From assembly GCF_016598595.1 (NCBI RefSeq), contig NZ_CP066786.1:829501-893500 (forward strand): a stretch of DNA of 64,000 nt, given 5' to 3'. The first letter of the stretch is position 1, and each line of letters begins with the position of its first letter. Both the position numbers and the translations under genes were made by a program. Source of the stretch: Martelella lutilitoris (lineage in GTDB: Bacteria > Pseudomonadota > Alphaproteobacteria > Rhizobiales > Rhizobiaceae). Positions 51,925 through 59,627 of this stretch are shown piece after piece. Below the pieces are notes generated by a model. It did no database searches. It was given only the letters and a program-made list of their open reading frames with translations, and was not told the DNA's origin.

Positions 51925-53538
51925 TTACTTCGCCACATTGGTGATGCGGCCGTCGACATAGGGCGTGTAGGGGCTGTTCTCGCCGAGATATTCGGCAACG
52001 GCCTCTTCCAGGTTCGGGCCGAAATCATAGGCGTTCATGCCCTTCTCGGCGAAAACCGCATAGCCGTCGCCGCCGCCGCGCATGTAGTTGTTGGTGACGA
52101 CGCCGTAGACCGTGTCGGGATCGATCGGGGCAAACGTGTCCTCGCCGGTTTCGACTTCGACCGAAACCACCCGGCTGCCGGGTTCCTTGCCGGCATCATA
52201 GGTGTATTTCAGCCCGGAGACCTGCGGGTAGCGGCCGGCGCCCTCCTCGATTTTGGAGAGGCCGTTCTCCAGCGCGGCAACAACGTCGGAGCCCTTGAGC
52301 TGGAAGGTGGCGATCGTGTTCTGGAAGGGAAGCACGGTCAGCACTTCGCCCATGGTGACGATGCCTTCGTCGATCGAGGCGCGCACGCCGCCGCCGTTCT
52401 GGATGGCGATGGTAATGCCCTGGTCGGCCACGCGCTCCAGCATGGCATCGGCCACGAGATTGCCCATCGGGCATTCCTCGGCGCGGCAGACGTTGCGGTC
52501 GCCGATGATGACAGCTGTCGATTCGCCGACTTCCTGCTGCTTCAGTTCCTCAAGCGGGGCATCGAGTTCCTGAACGCGCGCGGCAAAAGCCTCGTCGGGC
52601 GTAACCGATGCGTCGAGCAGGATGGGAGCGCCGGAGACATCCGTTACCTTGCCGTCATCGTCGAAGGTTACGGCGAGGTCGCCGAGATATTTGGAGTAGG
52701 CATAGGCGGTGACGACCGGAACCTCTTCGCCCGACGGGTTGGCGACCATCGTCGGGTAAGGGCCTGCGGCATCTTCATCCGTGCTGGAAAGGAGCGTGTG
52801 GCTGTGGCCGCCGACGATAACGTCAATGCCGTCAACCGCTGCCGCAATCTCCTGGTCGCGCTTGTAGCCGACATGGGAGAGCAGGATGATCTTGTTGACG
52901 CCCTCCGCCTCGATTTCCGGGACGGCCTTCTTCAGATATTCGATTTCGTCCTCGAACGAGATCTTCGCGCCGGGCGAGGATGTCTCGCCGGTATCCGTGG
53001 CGAGAACCGAAACCACCGCAACTTTCTCGCCGTTGAAATCGAAAACCGTATAGTCATCGAACTTGCCGGCAACGATGCTGTCATCCGCGGCGATCGTGTT
53101 GCCCGAAAGGATCGGGAATTCGATGGCGTTGATGAAGTTCAGCAGTTCTTCCGGCCCGTCATCGAATTCGTGGTTGCCGATCGCCATGGCATCGAAGCCG
53201 ATGCCGTTCATGAATTCGGCGATCGGGGCGCCCTTGTATTCGGTGTAGAACAGCGAGCCCTGGAACTGGTCACCGGCATCAAGCACCAGAAGGTTTTCGC
53301 CCTCGAGCTCTGTCCGTTTTCCGTCGATCGCTGCCTTGACCCGCGCAATACCGCCGAAGCATTCGCCAGCATCGGCTTCTTCCGTCGAGCAAGTCGAATC
53401 ATATTTGTTGATCGCCTCGATGCGCGAATGCAGGTCGTTGATATGGAGGATGTTCAACTGAAAATCGGCAAAGGCGCTGCCGGCGGAAAGCGACAGCACG
53501 GAAGCCGCGAGCAGGGCGGCTTTGGAAAGGGAATGCAT
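51925..53538 (-). CDS. Periplasmic 5'-nucleotidase/metallophosphatase (UshA-like)
   Basis: This 537-residue protein has a signal peptide (about 1-24, ending in AFA). The metallophosphatase domain shows ILHINDLHSR, DAGDQFQGS, AIGNHEFDDG, LSHVGYKRD and GGHSHT, which hold the dinuclear metal ligands. The C-terminal nucleotidase domain (about 335-520) has NLVADAM and QNGGGVRASI. It salvages nucleotides in the periplasm and may also supply phosphate. An AGGAG site precedes the ATG. Substrate range cannot be told from sequence. Confidence 0.94.
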   Translation of the reverse strand: MHSLSKAALLAASVLSLSAGSAFADFQLNILHINDLHSRIEAINKYDSTCSTEEADAGECFGGIARVKAAIDGKRTELEGENLLVLDAGDQFQGSLFYTEYKGAPIAEFMNGIGFDAMAIGNHEFDDGPEELLNFINAIEFPILSGNTIAADDSIVAGKFDDYTVFDFNGEKVAVVSVLATDTGETSSPGAKISFEDEIEYLKKAVPEIEAEGVNKIILLSHVGYKRDQEIAAAVDGIDVIVGGHSHTLLSSTDEDAAGPYPTMVANPSGEEVPVVTAYAYSKYLGDLAVTFDDDGKVTDVSGAPILLDASVTPDEAFAARVQELDAPLEELKQQEVGESTAVIIGDRNVCRAEECPMGNLVADAMLERVADQGITIAIQNGGGVRASIDEGIVTMGEVLTVLPFQNTIATFQLKGSDVVAALENGLSKIEEGAGRYPQVSGLKYTYDAGKEPGSRVVSVEVETGEDTFAPIDPDTVYGVVTNNYMRGGGDGYAVFAEKGMNAYDFGPNLEEAVAEYLGENSPYTPYVDGRITNVAK

Positions 53539-53706
53539 GGCAGACTCCTGGTTCGAAGAAAGGGCGCGGCGCTTATGCCCCGATGCCGAGTATAGCCATG
53601 GAATGTGACGATGATTTTAGGCTGGTCGTCAAGCCTCGAATTGATGGTTGAGAGGCGTTTTGCAGCCAGCCAGCCTCTCAAGGAGCTTTTTTTGACGCGC
53701 CTGGTG

Positions 53707-54315
53707 CTAGTAGTTGGAACTACTTTGCATCGTGGAAAAGTTGACGCCGGGGGTCGTGGATGCCGGGTAGGTGCTTGACGGATTGGCGGTCGAATAGGTC
53801 TGGCTACCCATTTGCGGCTGGGTCGACCCCATCTGCTGGGGGGGCATGGCGGATCCGGGCGCGATCGGCTGCTGGGGCGCATTTGCCGTCATGGCTGCCG
53901 CGTCATCGAGGGTGAAGCCGATCGGGGCTGCCGCCGGCTTGTAGAGCGAGAAGCGGGCGCCCTGGCTCGGCGTGCAGTTCAGAAGATAGGGGGCGGCGAT
54001 GGCGCAGTTGACGCGTGAACGGGTCTGTCGCAGCACCGAGGTGACATCGATCTCGACCACATTACCATTGACGATGTAGCTGCCGACGGCGAGCACCTGG
54101 TTGGAATCCGTCGTGCGGGTTTCGAACTTGCCGGCGGAGAAGCTGGAGATAATGCCGTCCTTGTCCCGCCACTGGCCGTCGACGGCCGTGCGCGGGGCTT
54201 GCGGCTGGGTGGGCGCGGGCAGGCTGCGCGGCTGCTCATAGGTGGTGCAACCCGCCAGGAGCAGGGCGCAGGCGGTAAAGGTCGTGGCGAGGAACGGTTT
54301 CACTTTGGTACTCAT
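53707..54315 (-). CDS. Omp10-like outer-membrane lipoprotein with extended tail
   Basis: This 202-residue protein has a lipoprotein signal (lipobox LLAGC, Cys23). Its core, GQWRDKDGIISSFSAGKFETRTTDSN followed by VEIDVTSVLR, VNCAI, LLNCT and ARFSL, closely follows Brucella Omp10, a small outer-membrane lipoprotein of Hyphomicrobiales. Unlike Omp10 it continues for about 75 residues rich in Pro, Gln, Ser and Thr (MPPQQMGSTQPQMGSQTYST). The function of the family is unknown beyond envelope integrity and virulence. Confidence 0.85.
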   Translation of the reverse strand: MSTKVKPFLATTFTACALLLAGCTTYEQPRSLPAPTQPQAPRTAVDGQWRDKDGIISSFSAGKFETRTTDSNQVLAVGSYIVNGNVVEIDVTSVLRQTRSRVNCAIAAPYLLNCTPSQGARFSLYKPAAAPIGFTLDDAAAMTANAPQQPIAPGSAMPPQQMGSTQPQMGSQTYSTANPSSTYPASTTPGVNFSTMQSSSNY

Positions 54316-54402
54316 CTGCGGTCCTGTCTTTGCGCTAGAAAGGCCTATTTTACCTGAAAAGGCAACCGTTGAGCAGGCTTTTGGTTCCCGCCGCAGCGTA
54401 GA

Positions 54403-54903
54403 TCAGGCCGGATTGCCGCCCGCCTTCGCCGCGCGCGCCCGCGCCGAACGTCGCCTTTCCGTGCTTTCCGCCGGCCATTCGGCATTCATATCGTAATAAT
54501 GGGGAAAAGTGCGGGCGCCGGAGGGCAGCGGCACCCAGGGGAGTTTCGAGACCGTGTAGATATGGACATCCGGCGTGAAGCGCTCCGGCGCATCAAGCGC
54601 CGCCAGCCGCACGAAAAGCATCCAGCCGCGCCGGCCGTAATCGCTCCACAATGGCGAGCCGCAATCCGCGCAAAAGAACAGGTCGTGCGGATAGCCGCTG
54701 TCGGTGGCAAGCGTGCGGCAGGCCGGCGCGCCTTCAGAAAGAGAAATCCGGTCCGCCTCGATCAGTCCATTGATCACGAAGGGGCCGCCCGATTGCCGGC
54801 GGCAGTCCTTGCAGTGGCAGGCGTGAATGAACATCGGTCGCCCGCGCATGGCAAAGCGCACTGCGCCGCAGAAACAGCCGCCCTCGAAGGTTTCGTCGGT
54901 CAT
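54403..54903 (-). CDS. GFA/CENP-V family zinc protein
   Basis: This 166-residue protein has the zinc-binding cysteines of the glutathione-dependent formaldehyde-activating (GFA) family: GGCFCGAVRF, ACHCKDCRR and FFCADCGSPLW. Few members have proven activity, so a role in formaldehyde adduct formation is only a family label. A GGAGCGC site precedes the ATG. The C-terminal tail is Arg/Ala-rich. Confidence 0.9.
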   Translation of the reverse strand: MTDETFEGGCFCGAVRFAMRGRPMFIHACHCKDCRRQSGGPFVINGLIEADRISLSEGAPACRTLATDSGYPHDLFFCADCGSPLWSDYGRRGWMLFVRLAALDAPERFTPDVHIYTVSKLPWVPLPSGARTFPHYYDMNAEWPAESTERRRSARARAAKAGGNPA

Positions 54904-55045
54904 GATGCGCTCCTTTCGTGCAGAGCGGCCAGTCTATCGCGGAAAGAATGAAAATGACGATAATTGCCGTATGCCGGTATTGCCTTGCGTTCCGTCATGC
55001 GCCTAAGGAACGCGGAAGCGATATTGCGAAACAGCGGAGCGTCCG

Positions 55046-55348
55046 ATGAGCGAGAAACCGGTGGTGACCATCGAGTATTGCAGCATGTGCAACTGGCTGA
55101 TGCGTTCGGCCTGGATGGCGCAGGAACTGTTGTCGACCTTTTCGCACGAACTTGGCGCGGTGACGCTGAAGCCGGGAACCGGCGGCATTTTCGAAATCCG
55201 GATCGATGGCGCGCTCGTCTGGGAGCGCAAGCGCAACGGCGGCTTTCCCGGGCCGAAGGAACTGAAGCAGCTCGTCCGCGACGTCATCGATCCTGAACGC
55301 GATCTCGGCCACGTTGACCGGGTGAAGGCGCCGAAGGCCGCGGACTGA
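55046..55348 (+). CDS. SelT/SelW/SelH-family (Rdx) protein, Cys form
   Basis: This 100-residue thioredoxin-like protein has the redox motif CSMC at residues 12-15 and the typical GTGGIFEIRIDGALVWERK and GFPGPKELKQLVRD segments. The family includes selenoproteins W and T; here the active residue is Cys. The exact redox role is unknown. The gene stands alone on the plus strand before tRNA-Leu. Confidence 0.9.
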   Translation: MSEKPVVTIEYCSMCNWLMRSAWMAQELLSTFSHELGAVTLKPGTGGIFEIRIDGALVWERKRNGGFPGPKELKQLVRDVIDPERDLGHVDRVKAPKAAD

Positions 55349-55446
55349 AGACCGGAACGACGACGGCGGGCGGGCGAAATTTTTGTCGTCAAAACGTCAA
55401 ATACCCGTTGACGAAACCCGCCGCGTCTCTTAAACGAGCGGTCGTT

Positions 55447-55533
55447 GCCCAGATGGCGGAATTGGTAGACGCGCCAGCTTCAGGTGCTGGTACTCGCAAG
55501 GGTGTGGAGGTTCGAGTCCTCTTCTGGGCACCA
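55447..55533 (+). tRNA. tRNA-Leu (CAG)
   Basis: This is an 87-nt class II tRNA. It has acceptor GCCCAGA/TCTGGGC, D-arm GGCGGAATTGGTAGACGC, anticodon stem CCAGC/GCTGG with loop TTCAGGT (anticodon CAG), a long variable arm and GTTCGAGTC in the T-arm. CCA is encoded. Confidence 0.97.
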
Positions 55534-55572
55534 ATCATTTTTCTGAACGTCGTGGATGTTCAGAAAAGCCGC

Positions 55573-55599
55573 AAAAAGCCCGGTTTTCCGGGCTTTTTT
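55573..55599 (+). terminator. Rho-independent terminator of tRNA-Leu
   Basis: AAAAAGCCCGG pairs with CCGGGCTTTTTT around a TTTT loop, 40 bases after the tRNA. Confidence 0.93.
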
Positions 55600-55755
55600 G
55601 TTTTCGCCCCCCTCCCGTCCGCTTGCAGCCTGTTACTTCACCGGTCCATGGGCCATGGTCCCGATCCACAGGTTCAGTCCGGCACGCGCTGCAGGCTGCG
55701 GGTTGACGATTGCGAGGCTCGGCAAAGACGACGCCCTGCTGCGCGCCGGGGCGGC

Positions 55756-55775
55756 AACTGTCAGCCCTGACAGTT
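55756..55775 (+). promoter_or_regulatory. Lux-box-like operator 1, upstream of the acylase-family gene
   Basis: AACTGTCAG-CC-CTGACAGTT is a perfect 9+2+9 dyad and fits the lux-type consensus NNCT-N12-AGNN. A TTTACG-like -10 lies about 20 bases downstream, so the box would overlap the -35 region, the usual place for activation by LuxR proteins. It ends 131 bases before the ATG at 55907. The rest of the gap 55600-55906 shows nothing else. Confidence 0.72.
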
Positions 55776-55906
55776 CAAAAGGGCGCCGGTTCCGTTTACG
55801 AGAGGTCGCCTCGGCGCGCGGCATTTCAGTCGGGTCAGTCGGGTGCATGGGAAACCGGTCACGCATTCCTGCTCCCGGCCCAAGGCGAACAACGGAGGAT
55901 AACGGT

Positions 55907-56998
55907 ATGTGCACGTCGCTTCTTTACTTCGACGCTCAAAACCGGGCCTATCTGGGCCGAACGCTCGAACTCAGCATCGATCTTCCCTACCAGGTTTCCG
56001 TCTTTCCGGCAGGTTTGGCCATGGCGTCGGTCGTCGAGGGATGCAAACCCGTGACATGGACGTCGTCCCATCATTTTGTTGCGGTCACCATGCCGTCGGC
56101 CGTCCCCCGCGAGGACACCCCGTTCACATCCGAGGGCCTGAAAGTGCTCGAGGGCCTGAACGGCGCAGGCCTGACCTTCAGCGTTCAGTCCTATCCGCAG
56201 GCCGCAGGCGAGGATGGCATTCCTGACGGCGAAACAGTCGCGCTCTCCGCCGCCGATCTGGGAGCCTGGGTGCTTGGTCAGTTCGAGACCGTGGAAGAGG
56301 TGAAGGCGGCTATCGTCTCGCAGCCTGTCGCGCTGGAGCGCGTTCCGATCCTGGGCGGCCTGCGAATGCCGTTTCATTTCGCCGTCCACGATGCCCGGGG
56401 CAAGAGTATTGTCATCGAGTTTCATCATGGCGCGCGAACCGTCTATGACAACCCGGTCGGCGTCATGACCAACGCGCCGCAGTTTTCCTGGCATCTCACC
56501 AATCTCAACAATTATACCTTCCTTGACAATATCGACCGCTCGAAGGCAAATTTTGGCTCCTACGCGGCACAGCAGTCCGGCGCGGGGATCGCGAAGGCCG
56601 GGTTGCCTGCCTCGGACACATCCGTGGACCGTTTCGTCAGAGCTGCTTTCTATGCCGAATTCGCGGAGAAGCAGGCGGAGCCCGACCGGGCGGTGCAGAT
56701 GGTGGCGCATATCATGAACAATTTCGACCGCCCGCGCGGCATTGCCGTCGATTATCCGGACCAGGGGAGCAGTCATCTGCAGGTACAGGGGCAGGTCAGC
56801 GAGGAGATCGCGACGGAGTTCACCACATGGACAAGCCTTTCCGATCTGGACAGAAAGCTGTTTTTCCTGCGCGATAGCGGCGGCATGAACTACACCCGCC
56901 TCGATGTCGGCGCGCTTGCGCAGACGCCTGAGTTCCGCTCGCGCCCAATGGCGCAAATGCTGGCGGGTATGAAGGACGTGACGGCGTCCTTTGCCTAG
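55907..56998 (+). CDS. Choloylglycine hydrolase / penicillin V acylase family Ntn-hydrolase (possible AHL acylase)
   Basis: This 363-residue protein begins MCTS, so removal of Met would expose Cys2 as the N-terminal nucleophile. Other family residues are visible: Arg18 in LGRTLEL, Asn85 in GLNGAGL, Asn189 in VMTNAPQFSWHL, and Arg245 in DRFVRAAF. The usual Asp near residue 21 is Glu. The family hydrolyses amides in bile salts, penicillin V and, in several Gram-negative members, N-acyl-homoserine lactones. There is no signal peptide, unlike periplasmic Gram-negative members, so it should act in the cytoplasm. The ATG at 55907 follows ACGGAGGAT; open frame upstream is not coding. A lux-box-like site lies upstream, and the TAG stop belongs to a repeat. 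Confidence 0.88.
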   Translation: MCTSLLYFDAQNRAYLGRTLELSIDLPYQVSVFPAGLAMASVVEGCKPVTWTSSHHFVAVTMPSAVPREDTPFTSEGLKVLEGLNGAGLTFSVQSYPQAAGEDGIPDGETVALSAADLGAWVLGQFETVEEVKAAIVSQPVALERVPILGGLRMPFHFAVHDARGKSIVIEFHHGARTVYDNPVGVMTNAPQFSWHLTNLNNYTFLDNIDRSKANFGSYAAQQSGAGIAKAGLPASDTSVDRFVRAAFYAEFAEKQAEPDRAVQMVAHIMNNFDRPRGIAVDYPDQGSSHLQVQGQVSEEIATEFTTWTSLSDLDRKLFFLRDSGGMNYTRLDVGALAQTPEFRSRPMAQMLAGMKDVTASFA

Positions 56999-57165
56999 CG
57001 CCTCGGCCCGAAAATCGGGATCGATTTCCGGAAAGCGCGATGCGTAGATTCGATAGGCCGGAGCGCCGCGCATCCGAATGGACGCACGGCGCTCCGGCGC
57101 AATTCCAGCAAAAGTGGGAGCCGGTTTCCGTCCGGAATTGCGTAAAACAAAGAGATGGAGCATTT
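56995..57165. repeat. Rhizobial palindromic repeat region, related to the CTAG family
   Basis: The region starts with CTAG, which supplies the TAG stop of the acylase-family gene, and contains inverted GGCCGGAGCGCC...GGCGCTCCGGC arms. It ends with GAATTGCGTAAAACAAAGAGATGGAGC, which matches the AAACAAA/GATAGAGC block of the other copies. A second, weaker copy of the CGAAAATCGGGATC...TTTCCGG block occurs near 57210-57235. It fills the gap before the AspT gene. Confidence 0.65.
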
Positions 57166-57276
57166 GCGGTGATCCGGCTTTCCCCGCAATGCTGCAGCGC
57201 GCCGGGCCCGGAAGACGGGATCTGTTTTCGGCACGCACGATGTGCCGGGGCGCGGTTATGACGGAGTATCCTTTTC

Positions 57277-58965
57277 ATGCTGGAGTGGCTGTTCACAACG
57301 CTGCGGACAAACGTCGAAATTCCGCTGTTTCTGTCCTTGCTGCTGGGCTATTCCCTGGGGCGCGTGAAAATTGCCGGCATCTCCCTCGGAGATGTGACGG
57401 CCACGCTGCTGGCGGCTCTTGTGATCGGGCAGATCGGCATCGATGTCTCTCCGGATGTGAAGATCATTTTCTTCATGTTCTATCTTTTTGCCGTGGGCTA
57501 CAGCGCCGGTCCGCAATTTGTCCGCGGGTTGTTTTCCGGCGGCCTGCAACAGGCCCTGTTCGCGGTCCTCGTCTGCGGTCTCAGTCTTGGTTCTGTCTAT
57601 CTTGCGGTCAGGATGGCCGGATATGACGTGGGTATTGCCGCGGGTCTTTATGCCGGTTCGACGACAACGTCTTCCGCGCTTGGCCTTTCGCAAACCGCCA
57701 TTGAGCAGTCTTCGCTCGCTGCTTCCGCGAAAGCTGCGAGCGCGCAGATACTGCCGGCGGCCTTTTCGATCAGCTATGTTATCGGGACGTTCGGATCGGT
57801 CGTCATGCTCGGCATTCTGGGGCCAAGGCTCCTGAATATCGATCTTCCCGCGGCCTGCCGCGATTATGCCAGGCGGATCGGCGGCGCGGGCGACGATCGC
57901 GGCAGCCCGAAGGCGTGGCACCAGTATGTCGCGCGCGCTTTTCTCGTGGATCCCCAATCGGCAATAGCCGGTCTCACCGTGGGGCAGACCGAGCACTTTT
58001 TCCACAATCACCGCATGTATATCGGCCGGGTCCGGCGAAACGGCGCGGTTGTCGAGGCCACGGTCGATATGGTGCTGGAGGCCGGCGATGTCGTTGCGAT
58101 TGCGGGCGCGCGCGAGGTTCTGCTGGACGAGGTCGGCAAGGCGCTCCGGGAGGTTGATGATCCCGAACTGCTCGGCGTTTCGATCGAGGGCACGGATATC
58201 CTGATCACGGCAAGGAGCATTCATCGCAAAACGCTGAGAGAGCTTGCGCAGATGCCGGAAACCCGGGGAATATTTCTGACCGAGATCCGCCGCGGTGCGA
58301 TGTCCGTCCCAATTCCGATCCTGCCCGAAACGCAGCTTTTTCGCGGTGATGTGGTCCGGGTGACGGGACGTCCGGCCGACATCAGCGCCGCGGCGGGGAG
58401 GTTCGGCTACCTCGATCGCGAAACGGAACGCGCGGACATTGCCTTCATCGGCGCGGCCATCGTCATTGGCGCCCTGATCGGATCTCTGACGCTGAAGATC
58501 GGCGAGGTCCCGCTGACGCTTTCGACGGCCGGCGGCGTTCTCCTGGTTGGGCTGCTGCTTGGCTGGCTGCGCTCGATCCGTCCCGCCTTCGGTCGCGTTC
58601 CGCGCGCGACGAGCTGGTTTATGAACTCGATCGGCCTCAACATGTTTATTGCGGTCGTCGGTCTGACAGCCGGACCCGGCATCATTGCGGGGTTGAAGGA
58701 GCTTGGCGTCTTGTTTGTCGCGTGGACCGTTTTTGCCGCCGCTCTTCCGATGCTGCTGTCGCTCTACATCGGAAAATACCTGTTCCGGTTTGACGATGCC
58801 ATCGTGCTTGGCTGCTGCGCCGGTTCGCGCACGGCAGCCGCCGCCCTGAGCATGATTACCGACCGCGCCGGAAGCCAGATCCCCGCGATCGGCTATTCTG
58901 TCGGCTATGCCACATCCAGCACGATCCTGACCCTGCTCGGGATCGTGATCGTCTTGATCAGTTGA
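57277..58965 (+). CDS. AspT-type aspartate:alanine exchanger (AAE) family transporter
   Basis: This 562-residue membrane protein has the AAE layout. A first set of about five helices contains GLYAGSTTTSSALG. Two TrkA-C-like cytosolic domains follow (about 215-385; LTVGQTEHFF, VVEATVDMVLEAGDVVAIAG). A second helix set contains GCCAGSRTAAAALSMITDR and ends in GYATSSTILTLLGI. Characterised members exchange aspartate for alanine or export small carboxylates. There is no decarboxylase gene nearby, so the substrate is unknown. The ATG has GGAG about ten bases upstream. It may be read through from the acylase-family gene 278 bases upstream. Confidence 0.9.
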   Translation: MLEWLFTTLRTNVEIPLFLSLLLGYSLGRVKIAGISLGDVTATLLAALVIGQIGIDVSPDVKIIFFMFYLFAVGYSAGPQFVRGLFSGGLQQALFAVLVCGLSLGSVYLAVRMAGYDVGIAAGLYAGSTTTSSALGLSQTAIEQSSLAASAKAASAQILPAAFSISYVIGTFGSVVMLGILGPRLLNIDLPAACRDYARRIGGAGDDRGSPKAWHQYVARAFLVDPQSAIAGLTVGQTEHFFHNHRMYIGRVRRNGAVVEATVDMVLEAGDVVAIAGAREVLLDEVGKALREVDDPELLGVSIEGTDILITARSIHRKTLRELAQMPETRGIFLTEIRRGAMSVPIPILPETQLFRGDVVRVTGRPADISAAAGRFGYLDRETERADIAFIGAAIVIGALIGSLTLKIGEVPLTLSTAGGVLLVGLLLGWLRSIRPAFGRVPRATSWFMNSIGLNMFIAVVGLTAGPGIIAGLKELGVLFVAWTVFAAALPMLLSLYIGKYLFRFDDAIVLGCCAGSRTAAAALSMITDRAGSQIPAIGYSVGYATSSTILTLLGIVIVLIS

Positions 58966-59064
58966 GCGTTTTGCCGCTGGCGCCGGAAGCTTGACAGGTC
59001 ATGCCGCCGTCGCCGTTTCGGTCTCTCGGCAAGTCGGTTCGCGCCCTCGCTGCTCCCTTGCCGC

Positions 59065-59100
59065 GTTTCGGCGACTGTCAGAACTGACAGTTGCCGAAAC
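59065..59100 (+). promoter_or_regulatory. Lux-box-like operator 2 inside a 36-bp dyad, upstream of crcB
   Basis: The core GACTGTCAG-AA-CTGACAGTT (59073-59092) matches box 1 in both arms except the first base. The dyad continues outward as GTTTCGGC / GCCGAAAC, giving 17-bp arms with one mismatch. There is no T tract after it, which argues against a simple terminator of the AspT gene, though some role in RNA cannot be excluded. The rest of the gap 58966-59237 holds no gene and no recognisable fluoride riboswitch. Confidence 0.65.
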
Positions 59101-59237
59101 GGCGGCATATGTTTTGATGCAGCAGAAAAGCAGGGCTGTCAGGAGCGCCTGACCCATGCCGGCCGGGATGCGCTCTCGATGCCGGGACCTGCACTCTTCC
59201 ACCGCATCCGAACGGCAAAACAAGATGAGCGTGATCT

Positions 59238-59627
59238 TTGGTTAACTTTCTGTCTCTCGCCTTGCTAACGGCAACAGGCGGCGCCATCGGTTCGCTCTGC
59301 CGCTGGCTGGTCGGTCTGGCTGCGACCCGCCTTTGGAGCGATCATCTTCCCTGGGGGACCCTGATCGTGAATATCCTGGGTTCGTTCATCATCGGCTTCG
59401 CCGTGGAACTGATCACCCACAAGCTTGACAGCTCACCTGAAATCCGCGCGCTGGTCGTCACCGGATTTCTCGGGGGCTTCACGACATTCTCGTCCTTCTC
59501 CCTCGACAACATGAATCTTGTGGCGCGGGGCGACTCCGTTCTTGCAGTTGCCTATATACTCGTCAGCGTGCTGGTTTCGCTTGTTTTCGTTTTTTCAGGT
59601 TTTCATGTTGCCAGACAACTTTCGTGA
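59238..59627 (+). CDS. crcB: Fluoride channel CrcB/Fluc
   Basis: This 129-residue protein with four membrane helices forms a dual-topology dimeric fluoride exporter. Motifs are GGAIGSLCRW, PWGTLIVNILGSFIIGF (with the pore Asn) and GFLGGFTTFSSFSLD (Phe-box and central Na site region). The frame begins with TTG at 59238 and the family alignment starts there. The next gene overlaps its stop by four bases (GTGA), so the two are coupled. Confidence 0.93.
   Translation: MVNFLSLALLTATGGAIGSLCRWLVGLAATRLWSDHLPWGTLIVNILGSFIIGFAVELITHKLDSSPEIRALVVTGFLGGFTTFSSFSLDNMNLVARGDSVLAVAYILVSVLVSLVFVFSGFHVARQLS

Noticed and set aside
59065..59100. The 36-bp dyad as a plain terminator of the AspT gene
   Set aside because: The sequence after the stem is GGCGGCATATG with no T tract, and its core matches the two other lux-type boxes.
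59101..59237. A fluoride riboswitch upstream of crcB
   Set aside because: I could not find the conserved pseudoknot segments of the crcB motif by eye. A covariance-model search would settle it.
59225..59245. A six-codon leader peptide (MSVIFG) overlapping the crcB start
   Set aside because: It has a start and a stop but no clear ribosome-binding site, and nothing links it to attenuation.
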